Assembly: GCA_964505195.1 (NCBI GenBank)
Contig: CAZDGV010000034.1
Coordinates: 1-15,492 of the forward strand
Source of the DNA: CAZDGV01 sp964505195
GTDB lineage: Bacteria > Bacteroidota > Bacteroidia > Chitinophagales > Chitinophagaceae
Direction of reading: 5' to 3'
Length of the DNA: 15,492 bases
Part shown: piece after piece, positions 7,049 through 14,824 of the stretch
Numbering within the stretch: position 1 is the first letter of the stretch
Layout of the letters: each line of letters begins with the position of its first letter
The notes under the pieces: generated by a model
The model's database searches: none
What the model saw: the letters and a program-made list of their open reading frames with translations, nothing else
Told to the model about the DNA's origin: nothing
Translations under genes and position numbers: made by a program

Positions 7049-9580
7049 TTATTTCATTTGCAACAAATCATCTATGCGTTCTAACTGATAACCGCGCTGC
7101 CTTAATGTTTCGAGCAATGCAGGCAGTTTCTTATAAAAAACATCGGTTCTGCGAGGATCAACGCCTGCGTGTAGCAATAAAATATATCCGTTTAAACCGG
7201 AGGGAGATGCGGCTTCCCTGTTTATTATAGATGTATAAATATCATCGCTGCTGACATAATTTTTTAACTCAGGCCAGGTATAATCCGCAGCAGATTTTGT
7301 GCCAGGCGTTAAATTCACCAACTGCAGCCCCATAGCATGGGTCCATGCTGCAATGGTATCATTGTACCACTCATAGGCTGGAAGAAAAAACGGAGCTTGG
7401 GAAGAAGAAATACCTAATACATTCATGGCTGCATAATTACCTTTTACATCTTTTTGAAATTGCGATTCGGAAAGCAATGTTTTGTTTCGATCATTCCAGT
7501 CGCAATACAGCAGATGTTTATCTGAATGCGCTCCGAGGTAATGACCATCATGCTTTAATGCCAGCACTTCTTTTCGGAAATCAGCATTCCGATAGAAATC
7601 TCCCGTAAAGAAAAAAGAAGCTTTCACTCTTTCTTTTTGAAGCGCAGCTCGTACTTGCGAAAGTCCATCACCAAACTCATGCGCTGTGAAAACCAATGCC
7701 AACTTTCTTACCGCTGAATCGCCACGCGTAATGGCACCGTGATGCGTTTGAAAAGATGGCTGCAATATAGCATTTTGATGCGCGGAAGCTCCCTGTGCTT
7801 CCATAGCAGCGAGCAGATAAATAAGTGAAGCTGTACCATCCATTGTAGGTTCATTGGTACTGTAATCGCCATAATCATCATGATACACCGCCAAATCGCT
7901 TTGAAATTCTGCATAGGCATCGGTATTGTATAATTTTAATCCGATAAGATTTTTGAAGATCGATGTATATACCGGACCATCAATGAGTCCGCCATCAATC
8001 GGCGCTTTCTTAAAATGTGTAAAGGCGCTGTGCGGATCGATGGGTGTATCACCCCAAGCCGGTAATCCGTACACCATACTGGTACCCCAGGGATTACATC
8101 CAAATAGCCAGTCGAAATTTGCTTGTTCCAATTCCCGGAAACGATCATCGCTGCTCAGCTGCCGATACCAGAAACACTGAATGGCAAAGCTTACGGTAAG
8201 ATTATTGCTACACCAGATAAAAGGCACACCTCTCAAAAACGCATTATGCGATGCTTTTTCCCAAACTTTCTGAATACCGATACGATAAAAAAGCAAAAGC
8301 GAGTCTTTACGTTTATCCGACACTTGCTTCGCAAGTTCATAATGCCCCAGATTGATAAACGGATACCACTGATAGTGGCGTGCGGTATCTTTTCCAAGCC
8401 ATGGTGTAATGGGTTCACGTAGTGCGTAATCAAAAGCATCAGAAAGTAGTGTTTCATTTTGTGGAGCAATAGCATGCAATGCAGCAGTGGCAAGCTCCAT
8501 ATCATCAGTCCAGTTTTCCTCCTCGTATATATAGGGTGCTTTTACAGATGCCGTTTGTGTAACACCGGGAATTTTGAGTGCATAGCGGTAGGCATCCCAG
8601 GCTTTATCGGCATACCCGCTGCGCGGCGATGTATTTCGAAACAGGGCATCATTTTCATACAAACGATGTGCTAGCGCAAATGCACTGGCAAATTTGGCAG
8701 CGGTGGAGCTGGTGCCTTTTGTTTGATTAAGAAACTTTCCTCTTTGCTGTGGCTTTCCGTTAATAAAATATACAGGTCGCTCATGTCCCCTTCCATACTG
8801 ACTGTCGAGCCCCGGCATACGCATGCTGATATGATCGCGGTCATCGGCAATTTGATTGAACATATAATCAGGACGCGGATGCATCTTTAGCAACCATTGC
8901 AAACCCCATCTGGCTTCATCAAGCACATCGGGTACACCGTTGGGCGCATCCAGACCGTTCGCTTGCTTTTGATCACTAAACACTTTTGGAAAATCACGAT
9001 ACGCCATCAGAAGGTGATAAGTTGCATTGGCACTGGTAGTGCTATACTGTAAATAATCGCTGGCATCGTGCCAACCGCCTGTAACATCCACATAAGCGCT
9101 ATCGGGAAGTCCTGCTTCGCTGCCATAAAGAGTGTAACCATCACGGGTATGACAGCTGTCGTTTAAAAAGGGATTAAAACCGGTACGCTGTTGGCGCATA
9201 TACCGCAAACAAAAATCAGCCGCTCCCTTATATACATCTTCTCCAATGGTAAATACAGGCGATGTAGCATTTCCAGCCCTGAGAAAAAATCGCCCTGGTT
9301 TTTTGAATATGCTAAAATCCAGCCGATGGCTTTGAGCAAAAGGTCCGTAAGCGCCATATGCCTTCCCTGCTTCGCCGGTTGCAACCGTTTTACCGGTGGC
9401 CTCATCTATCAGTTCCCAGTTTTTGAGTGCAACCTGCTGTTTGCTGCACCACACGGCAATTTTGATTCCGTTTGGAAGATAGCCGAGCTGGTTGATGCGG
9501 ATCCAGCTTTGGGTGTCTTGTTTTCCACTAAACGAAACCATCGACACCAAACATACAAATAGTAAGAGTGTTCTTGTCAT
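7049..9580 (-). CDS. Secreted GH9 glycoside hydrolase fused to a polysaccharide deacetylase-like (CE4/NodB) domain
   Basis: The 843-residue product begins with a Sec-type signal peptide (about 1-18). Residues 25-112 are an Ig-like CelD N-terminal domain (IRINQLGYLPNG is typical). Residues about 115-597 are a GH9 (alpha/alpha)6 catalytic domain, with GGWHDASDY (168-176; D172 and D175 as nucleophile-water base) and DYSTNEPTMD (572-581; E577 as acid). After a short linker, residues about 625-841 form a NodB-like domain: VFTAHEFGDG (630-639) where classical CE4 has TFDDGP, FFFTG (656-660), the metal-binding HSDKH (685-689) and a late LLLHAG motif. GH9 includes endoglucanases, cellobiohydrolases and exo-glucosaminidases. 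The pairing with a deacetylase suggests an acetylated or amino polysaccharide, which is inference. It is divergent from the FAH gene by 54 bases. Confidence 0.9.
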   Translation of the reverse strand: MTRTLLLFVCLVSMVSFSGKQDTQSWIRINQLGYLPNGIKIAVWCSKQQVALKNWELIDEATGKTVATGEAGKAYGAYGPFAQSHRLDFSIFKKPGRFFLRAGNATSPVFTIGEDVYKGAADFCLRYMRQQRTGFNPFLNDSCHTRDGYTLYGSEAGLPDSAYVDVTGGWHDASDYLQYSTTSANATYHLLMAYRDFPKVFSDQKQANGLDAPNGVPDVLDEARWGLQWLLKMHPRPDYMFNQIADDRDHISMRMPGLDSQYGRGHERPVYFINGKPQQRGKFLNQTKGTSSTAAKFASAFALAHRLYENDALFRNTSPRSGYADKAWDAYRYALKIPGVTQTASVKAPYIYEEENWTDDMELATAALHAIAPQNETLLSDAFDYALREPITPWLGKDTARHYQWYPFINLGHYELAKQVSDKRKDSLLLFYRIGIQKVWEKASHNAFLRGVPFIWCSNNLTVSFAIQCFWYRQLSSDDRFRELEQANFDWLFGCNPWGTSMVYGLPAWGDTPIDPHSAFTHFKKAPIDGGLIDGPVYTSIFKNLIGLKLYNTDAYAEFQSDLAVYHDDYGDYSTNEPTMDGTASLIYLLAAMEAQGASAHQNAILQPSFQTHHGAITRGDSAVRKLALVFTAHEFGDGLSQVRAALQKERVKASFFFTGDFYRNADFRKEVLALKHDGHYLGAHSDKHLLYCDWNDRNKTLLSESQFQKDVKGNYAAMNVLGISSSQAPFFLPAYEWYNDTIAAWTHAMGLQLVNLTPGTKSAADYTWPELKNYVSSDDIYTSIINREAASPSGLNGYILLLHAGVDPRRTDVFYKKLPALLETLRQRGYQLERIDDLLQMK

Positions 9581-9607
9581 GGCAACAAGTTACAATATTT
9601 TAATGGC

Positions 9608-9615
9608 TACCTTTG
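9608..9615 (+). promoter_or_regulatory. Bacteroidota -7 box upstream of the FAH-family gene
   Basis: TACCTTTG is an exact match to TAnnTTTG and ends 19 bases before the ATG at 9635. It lies in the 54-base gap shared with the divergent GH9 gene. No TTG is present 19-21 bases upstream. It would drive the three-gene plus-strand unit that follows. Confidence 0.5.
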
Positions 9616-9634
9616 AAGCCCAAAAGCAGATGGC

Positions 9635-10645
9635 ATGAAGCTGATTACATATCTTAATGACGGACAAGAGCAACTGGCAGTTTTAGAAAACGGAATGGTT
9701 TATCCGATGGATCAGTTACACCCCGATTTACCAAGCAGCATGAATCTTTTCCTGAATTTTTGGGACGACTATATGCCGCTTGCTACAGCCGGACTGAAAG
9801 CGATTCAAAACGGTCGTTTAAATACTGTTTCTAGCATTCCAGCTAATAACGTATCGCTCATGGCGCCGGTACCATTTCCTTCATCCTGCAGAGATGGCTA
9901 CGCTTTTCGCCAGCACGTAGAAGCAGCAAGGCGAAACCGTGGCGTAGATATGATTCCGCAATTCGATGAATACCCCATTTTTTATTTCACGAATCATCAC
10001 AGTATTCAAGGTCCCGGGCCTGTTCGATGCATGCCGGATCATTTTCAGAAGCTGGACTTTGAACTAGAAGTAGCGATTGTAATTTGTCGCCATGGAAGAA
10101 ATATACGTGCCGAGGTAGCCGATCAATATATCGGCGGATTGATGATCATGAACGATATGAGTGCCCGCACGCTTCAAATGGAGGAAATGTTGCTGAACCT
10201 CGGACCAGCTAAAGGGAAAGATTTTTCAACGGTAATTGGACCATGGCTGGTTACGCTCGATGAGTTGGAGCATTATGAAATACCCGCCAAACAAGGTCAT
10301 GTGGGAAAAAGCTGGAACCTACGCATGCAATGCCGCGTAAATGGAAAGCAGGTGAGCGATGGCAATGTGGGCAATATGGATTGGACTTTTGCCGAAATCA
10401 TTGAACGTGCCAGTTACGGAGTGGATCTGTATCCCGGCGATGTGATTGGCAGCGGTACGGTTGGCACAGGCTGCTTCTTGGAATTGAACGGCACCGGAAA
10501 GCTGCATGATCCAAAATATCAGGAGCAATGGCTGCAAGAGGGCGATGAAGTAGAACTGGAAGTAGATGGATTAGGAAAGCTTACAAATACCATCGTTCGC
10601 GAAGCAGATGATTTTTCAATTCTCGCAAAGAAAAAAACCATCTGA
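9635..10645 (+). CDS. Fumarylacetoacetate hydrolase family protein
   Basis: The 336-residue protein has the FAH fold, which cleaves carbon-carbon bonds in 2,4-diketo acids using a Ca2+ or Mg2+ site. Residues match mouse FAH by spacing: D87 and H94 in RDGYAFRQH (catalytic dyad), E143 and E145 in DFELEVA, and D174 in MNDMSAR (metal ligands). The DMSARTLQMEE and GPAKGKDF segments resemble true fumarylacetoacetases more than short bacterial FAH-like isomerases, so the last step of tyrosine catabolism (fumarylacetoacetate to fumarate and acetoacetate) is a fair inference. No other tyrosine-pathway genes are visible. A Met four residues upstream of the ATG chosen is out of frame. It heads a tight plus-strand unit: the flavin reductase gene starts 24 bases later. 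Confidence 0.9.
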   Translation: MKLITYLNDGQEQLAVLENGMVYPMDQLHPDLPSSMNLFLNFWDDYMPLATAGLKAIQNGRLNTVSSIPANNVSLMAPVPFPSSCRDGYAFRQHVEAARRNRGVDMIPQFDEYPIFYFTNHHSIQGPGPVRCMPDHFQKLDFELEVAIVICRHGRNIRAEVADQYIGGLMIMNDMSARTLQMEEMLLNLGPAKGKDFSTVIGPWLVTLDELEHYEIPAKQGHVGKSWNLRMQCRVNGKQVSDGNVGNMDWTFAEIIERASYGVDLYPGDVIGSGTVGTGCFLELNGTGKLHDPKYQEQWLQEGDEVELEVDGLGKLTNTIVREADDFSILAKKKTI

Positions 10646-10669
10646 TACAAACACACTAATCGTTTTTGA

Positions 10670-11557
10670 ATGCTTTTGGATTTACATACCTTATCTCCTG
10701 CACAACGGCAATCCTGGCTCCAGCATGCCGTTGCACCGAGGCCCGTAGCTTTTGTTTCTACCATAGATAAACAAGGGAATGTAAATCTTAGTCCGTTTAG
10801 TTTTTTTAATCTGTTTTCATCCAACCCGCCCATCGTGGTTTTTTCACCGGCACGCAGGGTGCGTGATAATACCATCAAGCACACACTTGAAAACATTCAG
10901 GAGGTGCCGGAAGCGGTAATTAGTATTGTTGATGAAGCGATGGTGCAGCAGGTAAGCTTATCGAGCTGCGAATACGCCAAGGGTATCAATGAATTTACAA
11001 AAGCAGGCTTTACACCTGCTGCAGCAGCGAAAGTGAAACCACCACTTGTAAAAGAGAGCAAGATCAACCTGGAATGCAAAGTGATCGAAGTAAAACCACT
11101 GGGGACAGAAGGCGGCGCAGGTAATTTGGTAATATGTGAGGTGTTGTGCATGCATATTGATGATAACATACTCAATGCCGAAAAGAGCATGATTGACCAA
11201 AGAAAAATGCATCATGTTGCGCGACTAGGCGGTGATTGGTATTGCAGCGTGAATGAGCAAAATTTGTTTCAGGTAGCGAAACCAAACACACAGCTGGGAA
11301 TGGGAATAGATGCCTTGCCTGTCGCCATTCGGAATAGTTGTTTCTTAACCGGTAATCATTTGGGGCAGCTTGCCAATTTAACTGCAATTCCGGAAATAGA
11401 TCCTGCATATCAGCATCCTCAGCTACGCCATATTGTGCAGTACTTCTCTTTAAGCCCCGATGATATGGAAAATGAATTGCACAAATTAGCAGCAAAGTTG
11501 CTTGATGAGGGCGAAGTGCTACAAGCCTGGCAGATTTTATTAAGAACAGATCTTTAA
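10670..11557 (+). CDS. Flavin reductase-like FMN-binding protein
   Basis: The 295-residue product has a split-barrel FMN-binding domain of the DIM6/NTAB flavin reductase family in its first 200 residues. Seen: APRPVAFVSTID (22-33), NLSPFSFFN (39-47), and VVFSP after a NPP turn (52-60), the pattern used to bind FMN. CEYAKGINEFTKAG (100-113) is also typical. Residues about 205-295 are an additional helical tail found in some Bacteroidota members. The family uses NAD(P)H to reduce flavin, often for a partner monooxygenase, but many members have no known partner. It sits between an FAH-family hydrolase and a diiron hydroxylase-superfamily gene, 10 bases from the latter, so all three are likely cotranscribed. 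The exact substrate is unknown. Confidence 0.86.
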   Translation: MLLDLHTLSPAQRQSWLQHAVAPRPVAFVSTIDKQGNVNLSPFSFFNLFSSNPPIVVFSPARRVRDNTIKHTLENIQEVPEAVISIVDEAMVQQVSLSSCEYAKGINEFTKAGFTPAAAAKVKPPLVKESKINLECKVIEVKPLGTEGGAGNLVICEVLCMHIDDNILNAEKSMIDQRKMHHVARLGGDWYCSVNEQNLFQVAKPNTQLGMGIDALPVAIRNSCFLTGNHLGQLANLTAIPEIDPAYQHPQLRHIVQYFSLSPDDMENELHKLAAKLLDEGEVLQAWQILLRTDL

Positions 11558-11567
11558 TGTTTTAAGT

Positions 11568-12329
11568 ATGCTCTACCCTAACGGAACATGGTTCAGCATT
11601 TTTACAATCGTAAGTTTACGCTACTTCATATTAGCGGGTTTCGCTTTTTTCATTTGGTATGTTTATCTGCGAAAGAAAATCGCATTCAAAAAAATTCAGC
11701 TTCGCTTCCCTGCAAATGCTGACTATCGGCGCGAGCTATTTTACTCACTCACTACCATAGTGATTTTTGCAACCATTCCTTGGCTGCTGCTCGGCAACCC
11801 CGAAGTAAGAAAGTATACTACCTGGTATCCCGATGCCGATGAATATGGAAAGCTCTATTTCTGGCTTGCTTTTCCGTTGATGCTGATTATGCATGATACT
11901 TATTTCTACTTCACGCATCGACTGATGCATCATCCCAAACTCTTTAAGCTATTTCATTTGGTGCATCATAAAAGTACCAATCCCAGCCCCTGGGCTGCGT
12001 TTGCCTTTCATCCGCTGGAAGCGATTGTGGAAATTGGCATATTAGTGGTTTATCTTTTTACAATCCCCGTAACCAAGGCACACTTGTTTTTCTTTTTTCT
12101 TTTTATGATGGTGTACAATGTTTACGGTCATTTAGGATGGGAGCTGTATCCCAAAAACTTTCACCGAACAAAACTGGGTCGTTGGATTAATACCTCCGTA
12201 AACCATAACCAGCACCATCAGTATTTCAAAGGAAATTATGGTCTTTACTTTCTTTTTTGGGACCGCCTGCTGGGCACTTTGCGGAGCGATTACGATGAAA
12301 AGTACGATGAGGTAATGCGCCGTCAGTAG
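11568..12329 (+). CDS. Sterol desaturase / fatty acid hydroxylase superfamily membrane protein
   Basis: This 253-residue integral membrane protein carries the three histidine boxes of the diiron superfamily: HRLMHH (117-122), HLVHH (130-134) and NHNQHH (212-217), with H148 and H188 as further candidate ligands. Hydrophobic segments lie at about 10-33, 57-75, 97-113, 152-168 and 170-187. Family members hydroxylate or desaturate sterols, carotenoids, fatty acids or ether lipids; which one cannot be read here. It is distinct from the hydroxylase at 4875-5549, which has the FA2H-type pattern. It follows the flavin reductase gene by 10 bases, so shared transcription is likely, and a reductant link is possible but unproven. 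It converges with the DUF4197 gene. Confidence 0.88.
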   Translation: MLYPNGTWFSIFTIVSLRYFILAGFAFFIWYVYLRKKIAFKKIQLRFPANADYRRELFYSLTTIVIFATIPWLLLGNPEVRKYTTWYPDADEYGKLYFWLAFPLMLIMHDTYFYFTHRLMHHPKLFKLFHLVHHKSTNPSPWAAFAFHPLEAIVEIGILVVYLFTIPVTKAHLFFFFLFMMVYNVYGHLGWELYPKNFHRTKLGRWINTSVNHNQHHQYFKGNYGLYFLFWDRLLGTLRSDYDEKYDEVMRRQ

Positions 12330-12367
12330 CTTACCGAAGAGCTGATGTAAAAGCGCATTATTTTACA
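12313..12367. terminator. Inverted repeats between convergent genes, possible bidirectional terminator
   Basis: Two overlapping options are visible. TGTAAAA (12346-12352) pairs with TTTTACA (12361-12367) across an 8-base loop. Separately, TAATGCGC (12313-12320) is a perfect inverted repeat of GCGCATTA (12353-12360) across 32 bases. The two compete because the second arm of one is the loop of the other. The location between convergent stops at 12329 and 12382 suits termination, but stems are short and T-runs are weak, so the call is tentative. Confidence 0.3.
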
Positions 12368-12381
12368 AGAATGCATTGTTA

Positions 12382-13077
12382 TTATCGTATGCCAAAAACT
12401 TTTTGCATCATTTCCGTTGTACGCTTTACGGGATTCACACGGATCTCCGCTTCTTCCTGTGCAATTTGCTGAAACAGGGCATCCACCGCCTTTTCTACTA
12501 CATATTCAGTTAGATCGGGGTTTATTTTATTGCGGGTGGTAGGAAATCGATTATAGGAAGAAATTAACTCCCCGTAATAACGGGTTGCTCCTACTTTGTT
12601 AAGTGAATTTTGCACCGATGGGCGGAACGCCTCCACCAGCTTGGCAATAGTGCGCTCTTTAAAATAATTGGTCGCCGCATGGTTGGATCCGCGAATAATA
12701 CCTACCGCATCTTGCAAGGTCATTTGGCGAATGGCTTCTGTAAAAATAGGAGCAGCAAAAGCCACGGCATCTTCGGCACCTCGATTGATTTGCAGAATAG
12801 CCCTATCCACCTGCGACCCTAACCCTAATTGTCGCATCGTTCGTTCCACCCGCTGGGCATCGGTTGGCAGCAGCATTTTATAAATTTGATTACCAAAAAA
12901 TCCATCGGTACGATTTAGGTTGGAAACAGCACGCCCTAAACCTTGCGCCAGGGCTTCTTTAATCCCCTGACCCGCTTCTGCTTCTGTAAATCCACCACCA
13001 AAACCAGGTATCTGGCCCATTATTTCGGAGGAAATAATAAGCGTTAGGAATAGCAAAAAAGACAAAACTCGTTTCAT
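12382..13077 (-). CDS. DUF4197 domain-containing exported protein
   Basis: The 231-residue protein starts with a Sec-type signal peptide (MKRVLSFLLFLTLIISSEIMG) and is otherwise predicted helical. I recognise the DUF4197 pattern: IKEALAQGLGRAVSNLNRTDGFFGN, then IKMLLP-like KMLLPTDAQ, the AEDAVAFAAPIFTEAI helix, LQDAVGIIRG and ATNYFKERT. The function of this family is unknown; it is common in Bacteroidota and Proteobacteria and is expected in the periplasm or at the outer membrane. It is a single gene, divergent from lysS across 131 bases and convergent with the sterol desaturase-like gene. Length is normal for the family and no defect is seen. Confidence 0.88.
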   Translation of the reverse strand: MKRVLSFLLFLTLIISSEIMGQIPGFGGGFTEAEAGQGIKEALAQGLGRAVSNLNRTDGFFGNQIYKMLLPTDAQRVERTMRQLGLGSQVDRAILQINRGAEDAVAFAAPIFTEAIRQMTLQDAVGIIRGSNHAATNYFKERTIAKLVEAFRPSVQNSLNKVGATRYYGELISSYNRFPTTRNKINPDLTEYVVEKAVDALFQQIAQEEAEIRVNPVKRTTEMMQKVFGIR

Positions 13078-13150
13078 TCGTTAAGCATTTATATAATCAT
13101 GAGGCAGTTTCTTAAGCAACTATCGCAGCAAACGAACCCAAAACCACTGA

Positions 13151-13180
13151 TTGCTCAAAGCTACACAACCAGTAACTTTG
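13151..13180 (+). promoter_or_regulatory. Bacteroidota promoter for lysS
   Basis: TTG at 13151-13153, a 19-base spacer, then TAACTTTG at 13173-13180: this matches the full TTG-N19-TAnnTTTG consensus. The ATG of lysS is 28 bases past the box, preceded by an A-rich stretch typical of Bacteroidota translation starts. It is the best promoter in the window. The remaining 70 bases of the divergent gap towards the DUF4197 gene show no equally good box on the minus strand. Confidence 0.7.
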
Positions 13181-13208
13181 TACTTCGTTAAAACCAACAC
13201 AAAATAGT

Positions 13209-14726
13209 ATGAGTCAGCATTTGTCGGAACAGGAGATAATTAGAAGAGAAAAGCTCAGTCAGTTTGAAACGCTGGGCATAGATCCGTATCCGGCTCCCTT
13301 ATTCCCCGTTTCGCACCATGCTTCAGATATTCGAAACGGCTACACAGAAGCAACTGCAGAACAATATAAAGAAGTAGCAGTGGCAGGGCGCATCATGAGT
13401 ATCCGCGATATGGGGAAAGCCTGCTTTGCGGTATTGCAAGACAGCACAGGCCGGCTTCAGATATATGTTCGTCGTGATGATATTTGTGCAGGTGAAGACA
13501 AATCGCTTTATGATACCGTTTTCAAAAAATTGCTTGATATAGGTGATATCATTGGTGTAAAAGGTTTTGTATTTACAACCAAAACCGGAGAAATTTCCTT
13601 GCATGTACAGGAGCTTAGTGTGCTCACCAAATCGCTCAAGCCCTTACCAATTGTAAAAGAAGCAGAGGGTCAAACTTTTGATGCGGTTACCGATCCCGAA
13701 TTCAAGTACCGTCAGCGTTATGCAGATCTCATCATCAACCCGCAGGTGAAGGATGTATTCGTTAAACGCACACAACTTATCAATACCATTCGTACCTATC
13801 TGAACGAGCAAGGTGCGCTGGAGGTTGATACACCTGTGCTGCAGAATATTCCCGGTGGTGCAACGGCACGTCCCTTTACCACCCATCATAATGCATTGGA
13901 TGTTCCGATGTACATGCGCATTGCCAATGAGTTGTATTTAAAAAGGCTGATCGTAGGCGGGTTCGACTGGGTATATGAATTCAGTCGCAACTTCCGTAAT
14001 GAAGGAATGGATCGCACGCATAATCCAGAATTCACCATATTGGAGTGGTACACTGCGTATAAGGATTATTTCTGGATGATGAATACCACTGAAAAACTAC
14101 TTGAACAGGTGGCAATAGCGCTACATGGTAGCACAGATGTGCCCGTAGGAGAAAAGACGATCAGCTTTAAAACACCTTTTAAGCGCATCACGATTTTTGA
14201 TGCGATTAAAGAAAATACGGGCATTGATGTGAGCGAAATGGATGAAGCAGCATTGCGTGAAGTTTGCAAGCAGCTTAATGTGGCAACAGATAAAACGATG
14301 GGTAAGGGCAAGCTGATTGATGAACTGTTTAGTGAAACCTCCGAATCGAAATACATTCAACCCACTTTTATCATCGACTATCCCGTGGAAATGAGTCCGC
14401 TTACCAAAAAACACCGCAGCAAAGCCGGACTCGTAGAACGTTTTGAGCTGATGATCAATGGCAAAGAAATTGCAAATGCATACAGCGAATTAAACGACCC
14501 CATTGATCAGCGTGCAAGATTCGAAGAGCAGGTTAAACTAAAAGAGCGCGGCGATGATGAAGCCATGTTTATCGATTACGATTTTTTACGTGCATTGGAA
14601 TATGGCATGCCGCCCACGGCTGGCATTGGCATAGGTATTGATCGCTTGGTAATGCTGTTGACCAATCAGCCAAGCATTCAGGATGTACTGCTCTTCCCGA
14701 TGATGCGCCCTGAGAAGTCGGAATAG
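13209..14726 (+). CDS. lysS: Lysyl-tRNA synthetase, class II
   Basis: The 505-residue enzyme charges tRNA-Lys with lysine in the cytosol. An N-terminal OB-fold anticodon-binding domain (about 55-140; VAVAGRIMSIRDMGKACFAV) precedes the class II catalytic core: motif 1 with EVDTPVLQNIPGGATARPF (205-223), motif 2 with FRNEGMDRTHNPEFTILEWY (262-281), and motif 3 with GIGIGIDRLVML (472-483). EIANAYSELNDP is the lysine/ATP site segment. The length is normal and all motifs are intact. The start ATG fits the promoter just upstream. The last codons (Ser-Glu-stop) lie inside an inverted repeat shared with the downstream intergenic region, so the extreme C-terminus may have been shaped by a repeat insertion. 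It converges with the RAYT gene. Confidence 0.98.
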   Translation: MSQHLSEQEIIRREKLSQFETLGIDPYPAPLFPVSHHASDIRNGYTEATAEQYKEVAVAGRIMSIRDMGKACFAVLQDSTGRLQIYVRRDDICAGEDKSLYDTVFKKLLDIGDIIGVKGFVFTTKTGEISLHVQELSVLTKSLKPLPIVKEAEGQTFDAVTDPEFKYRQRYADLIINPQVKDVFVKRTQLINTIRTYLNEQGALEVDTPVLQNIPGGATARPFTTHHNALDVPMYMRIANELYLKRLIVGGFDWVYEFSRNFRNEGMDRTHNPEFTILEWYTAYKDYFWMMNTTEKLLEQVAIALHGSTDVPVGEKTISFKTPFKRITIFDAIKENTGIDVSEMDEAALREVCKQLNVATDKTMGKGKLIDELFSETSESKYIQPTFIIDYPVEMSPLTKKHRSKAGLVERFELMINGKEIANAYSELNDPIDQRARFEEQVKLKERGDDEAMFIDYDFLRALEYGMPPTAGIGIGIDRLVMLLTNQPSIQDVLLFPMMRPEKSE

Positions 14727-14773
14727 CACTTTTACTAGCGCAAGTGTTCCGACGAAGTCGGGTCACTTGTGCT
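14717..14773. repeat. Alternating REP-like inverted repeat overlapping the lysS stop codon
   Basis: Three related arms alternate in orientation. Arm 1 is GTCGGAA-TAG-CACTT (14717-14731) and includes the lysS stop codon as a 3-base bulge. Arm 2 is AAGTGTTCCGAC (14742-14753). Arm 3 is GTCGGGTCACTT (14757-14768). Arm 2 can pair with arm 1 (12 base pairs plus the bulge) or with arm 3, where the CCGAC-GAA-GTCGG core extends outward to AGCGCAAGTG and CACTTGTGCT (14737-14773). No T-run follows, so a REP/BIME-like element is favoured over a simple terminator. Its position next to a RAYT gene supports this. Confidence 0.55.
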
Positions 14774-14780
14774 TAATAAT

Positions 14781-14824
14781 ATTGCGTCGATTGCATCGGC
14801 GCAATAAAAGATTTAAAAAAATCT
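14781..14824. repeat. Second hairpin, plus AT-rich stem at the RAYT 3' end
   Basis: ATTGCGTCGAT (14781-14791) pairs with ATCGGCGCAAT (14795-14805) through a 3-base loop: 11 pairs, one of them a G-T wobble. Next to it AGATTT (14809-14814) and AAATCT (14819-14824) form a small stem; read on the minus strand this follows the RAYT stop codon and ends in TTTT, so it could act as a weak terminator for that gene. The first hairpin may be a further REP unit or a transcript-end structure for lysS. Confidence 0.45.

Noticed and set aside
10519..10896. A 125-codon minus-strand open frame across the FAH/flavin reductase junction.
   Set aside because: It is antisense to two recognisable genes, is low-complexity serine-rich at its end, and lacks a promoter or family resemblance.
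12816..12828. Telomere-like ACCCTAACCCTAA run.
   Set aside because: It is only two units and encodes the Leu-Gly-Leu-Gly stretch of the DUF4197 protein.
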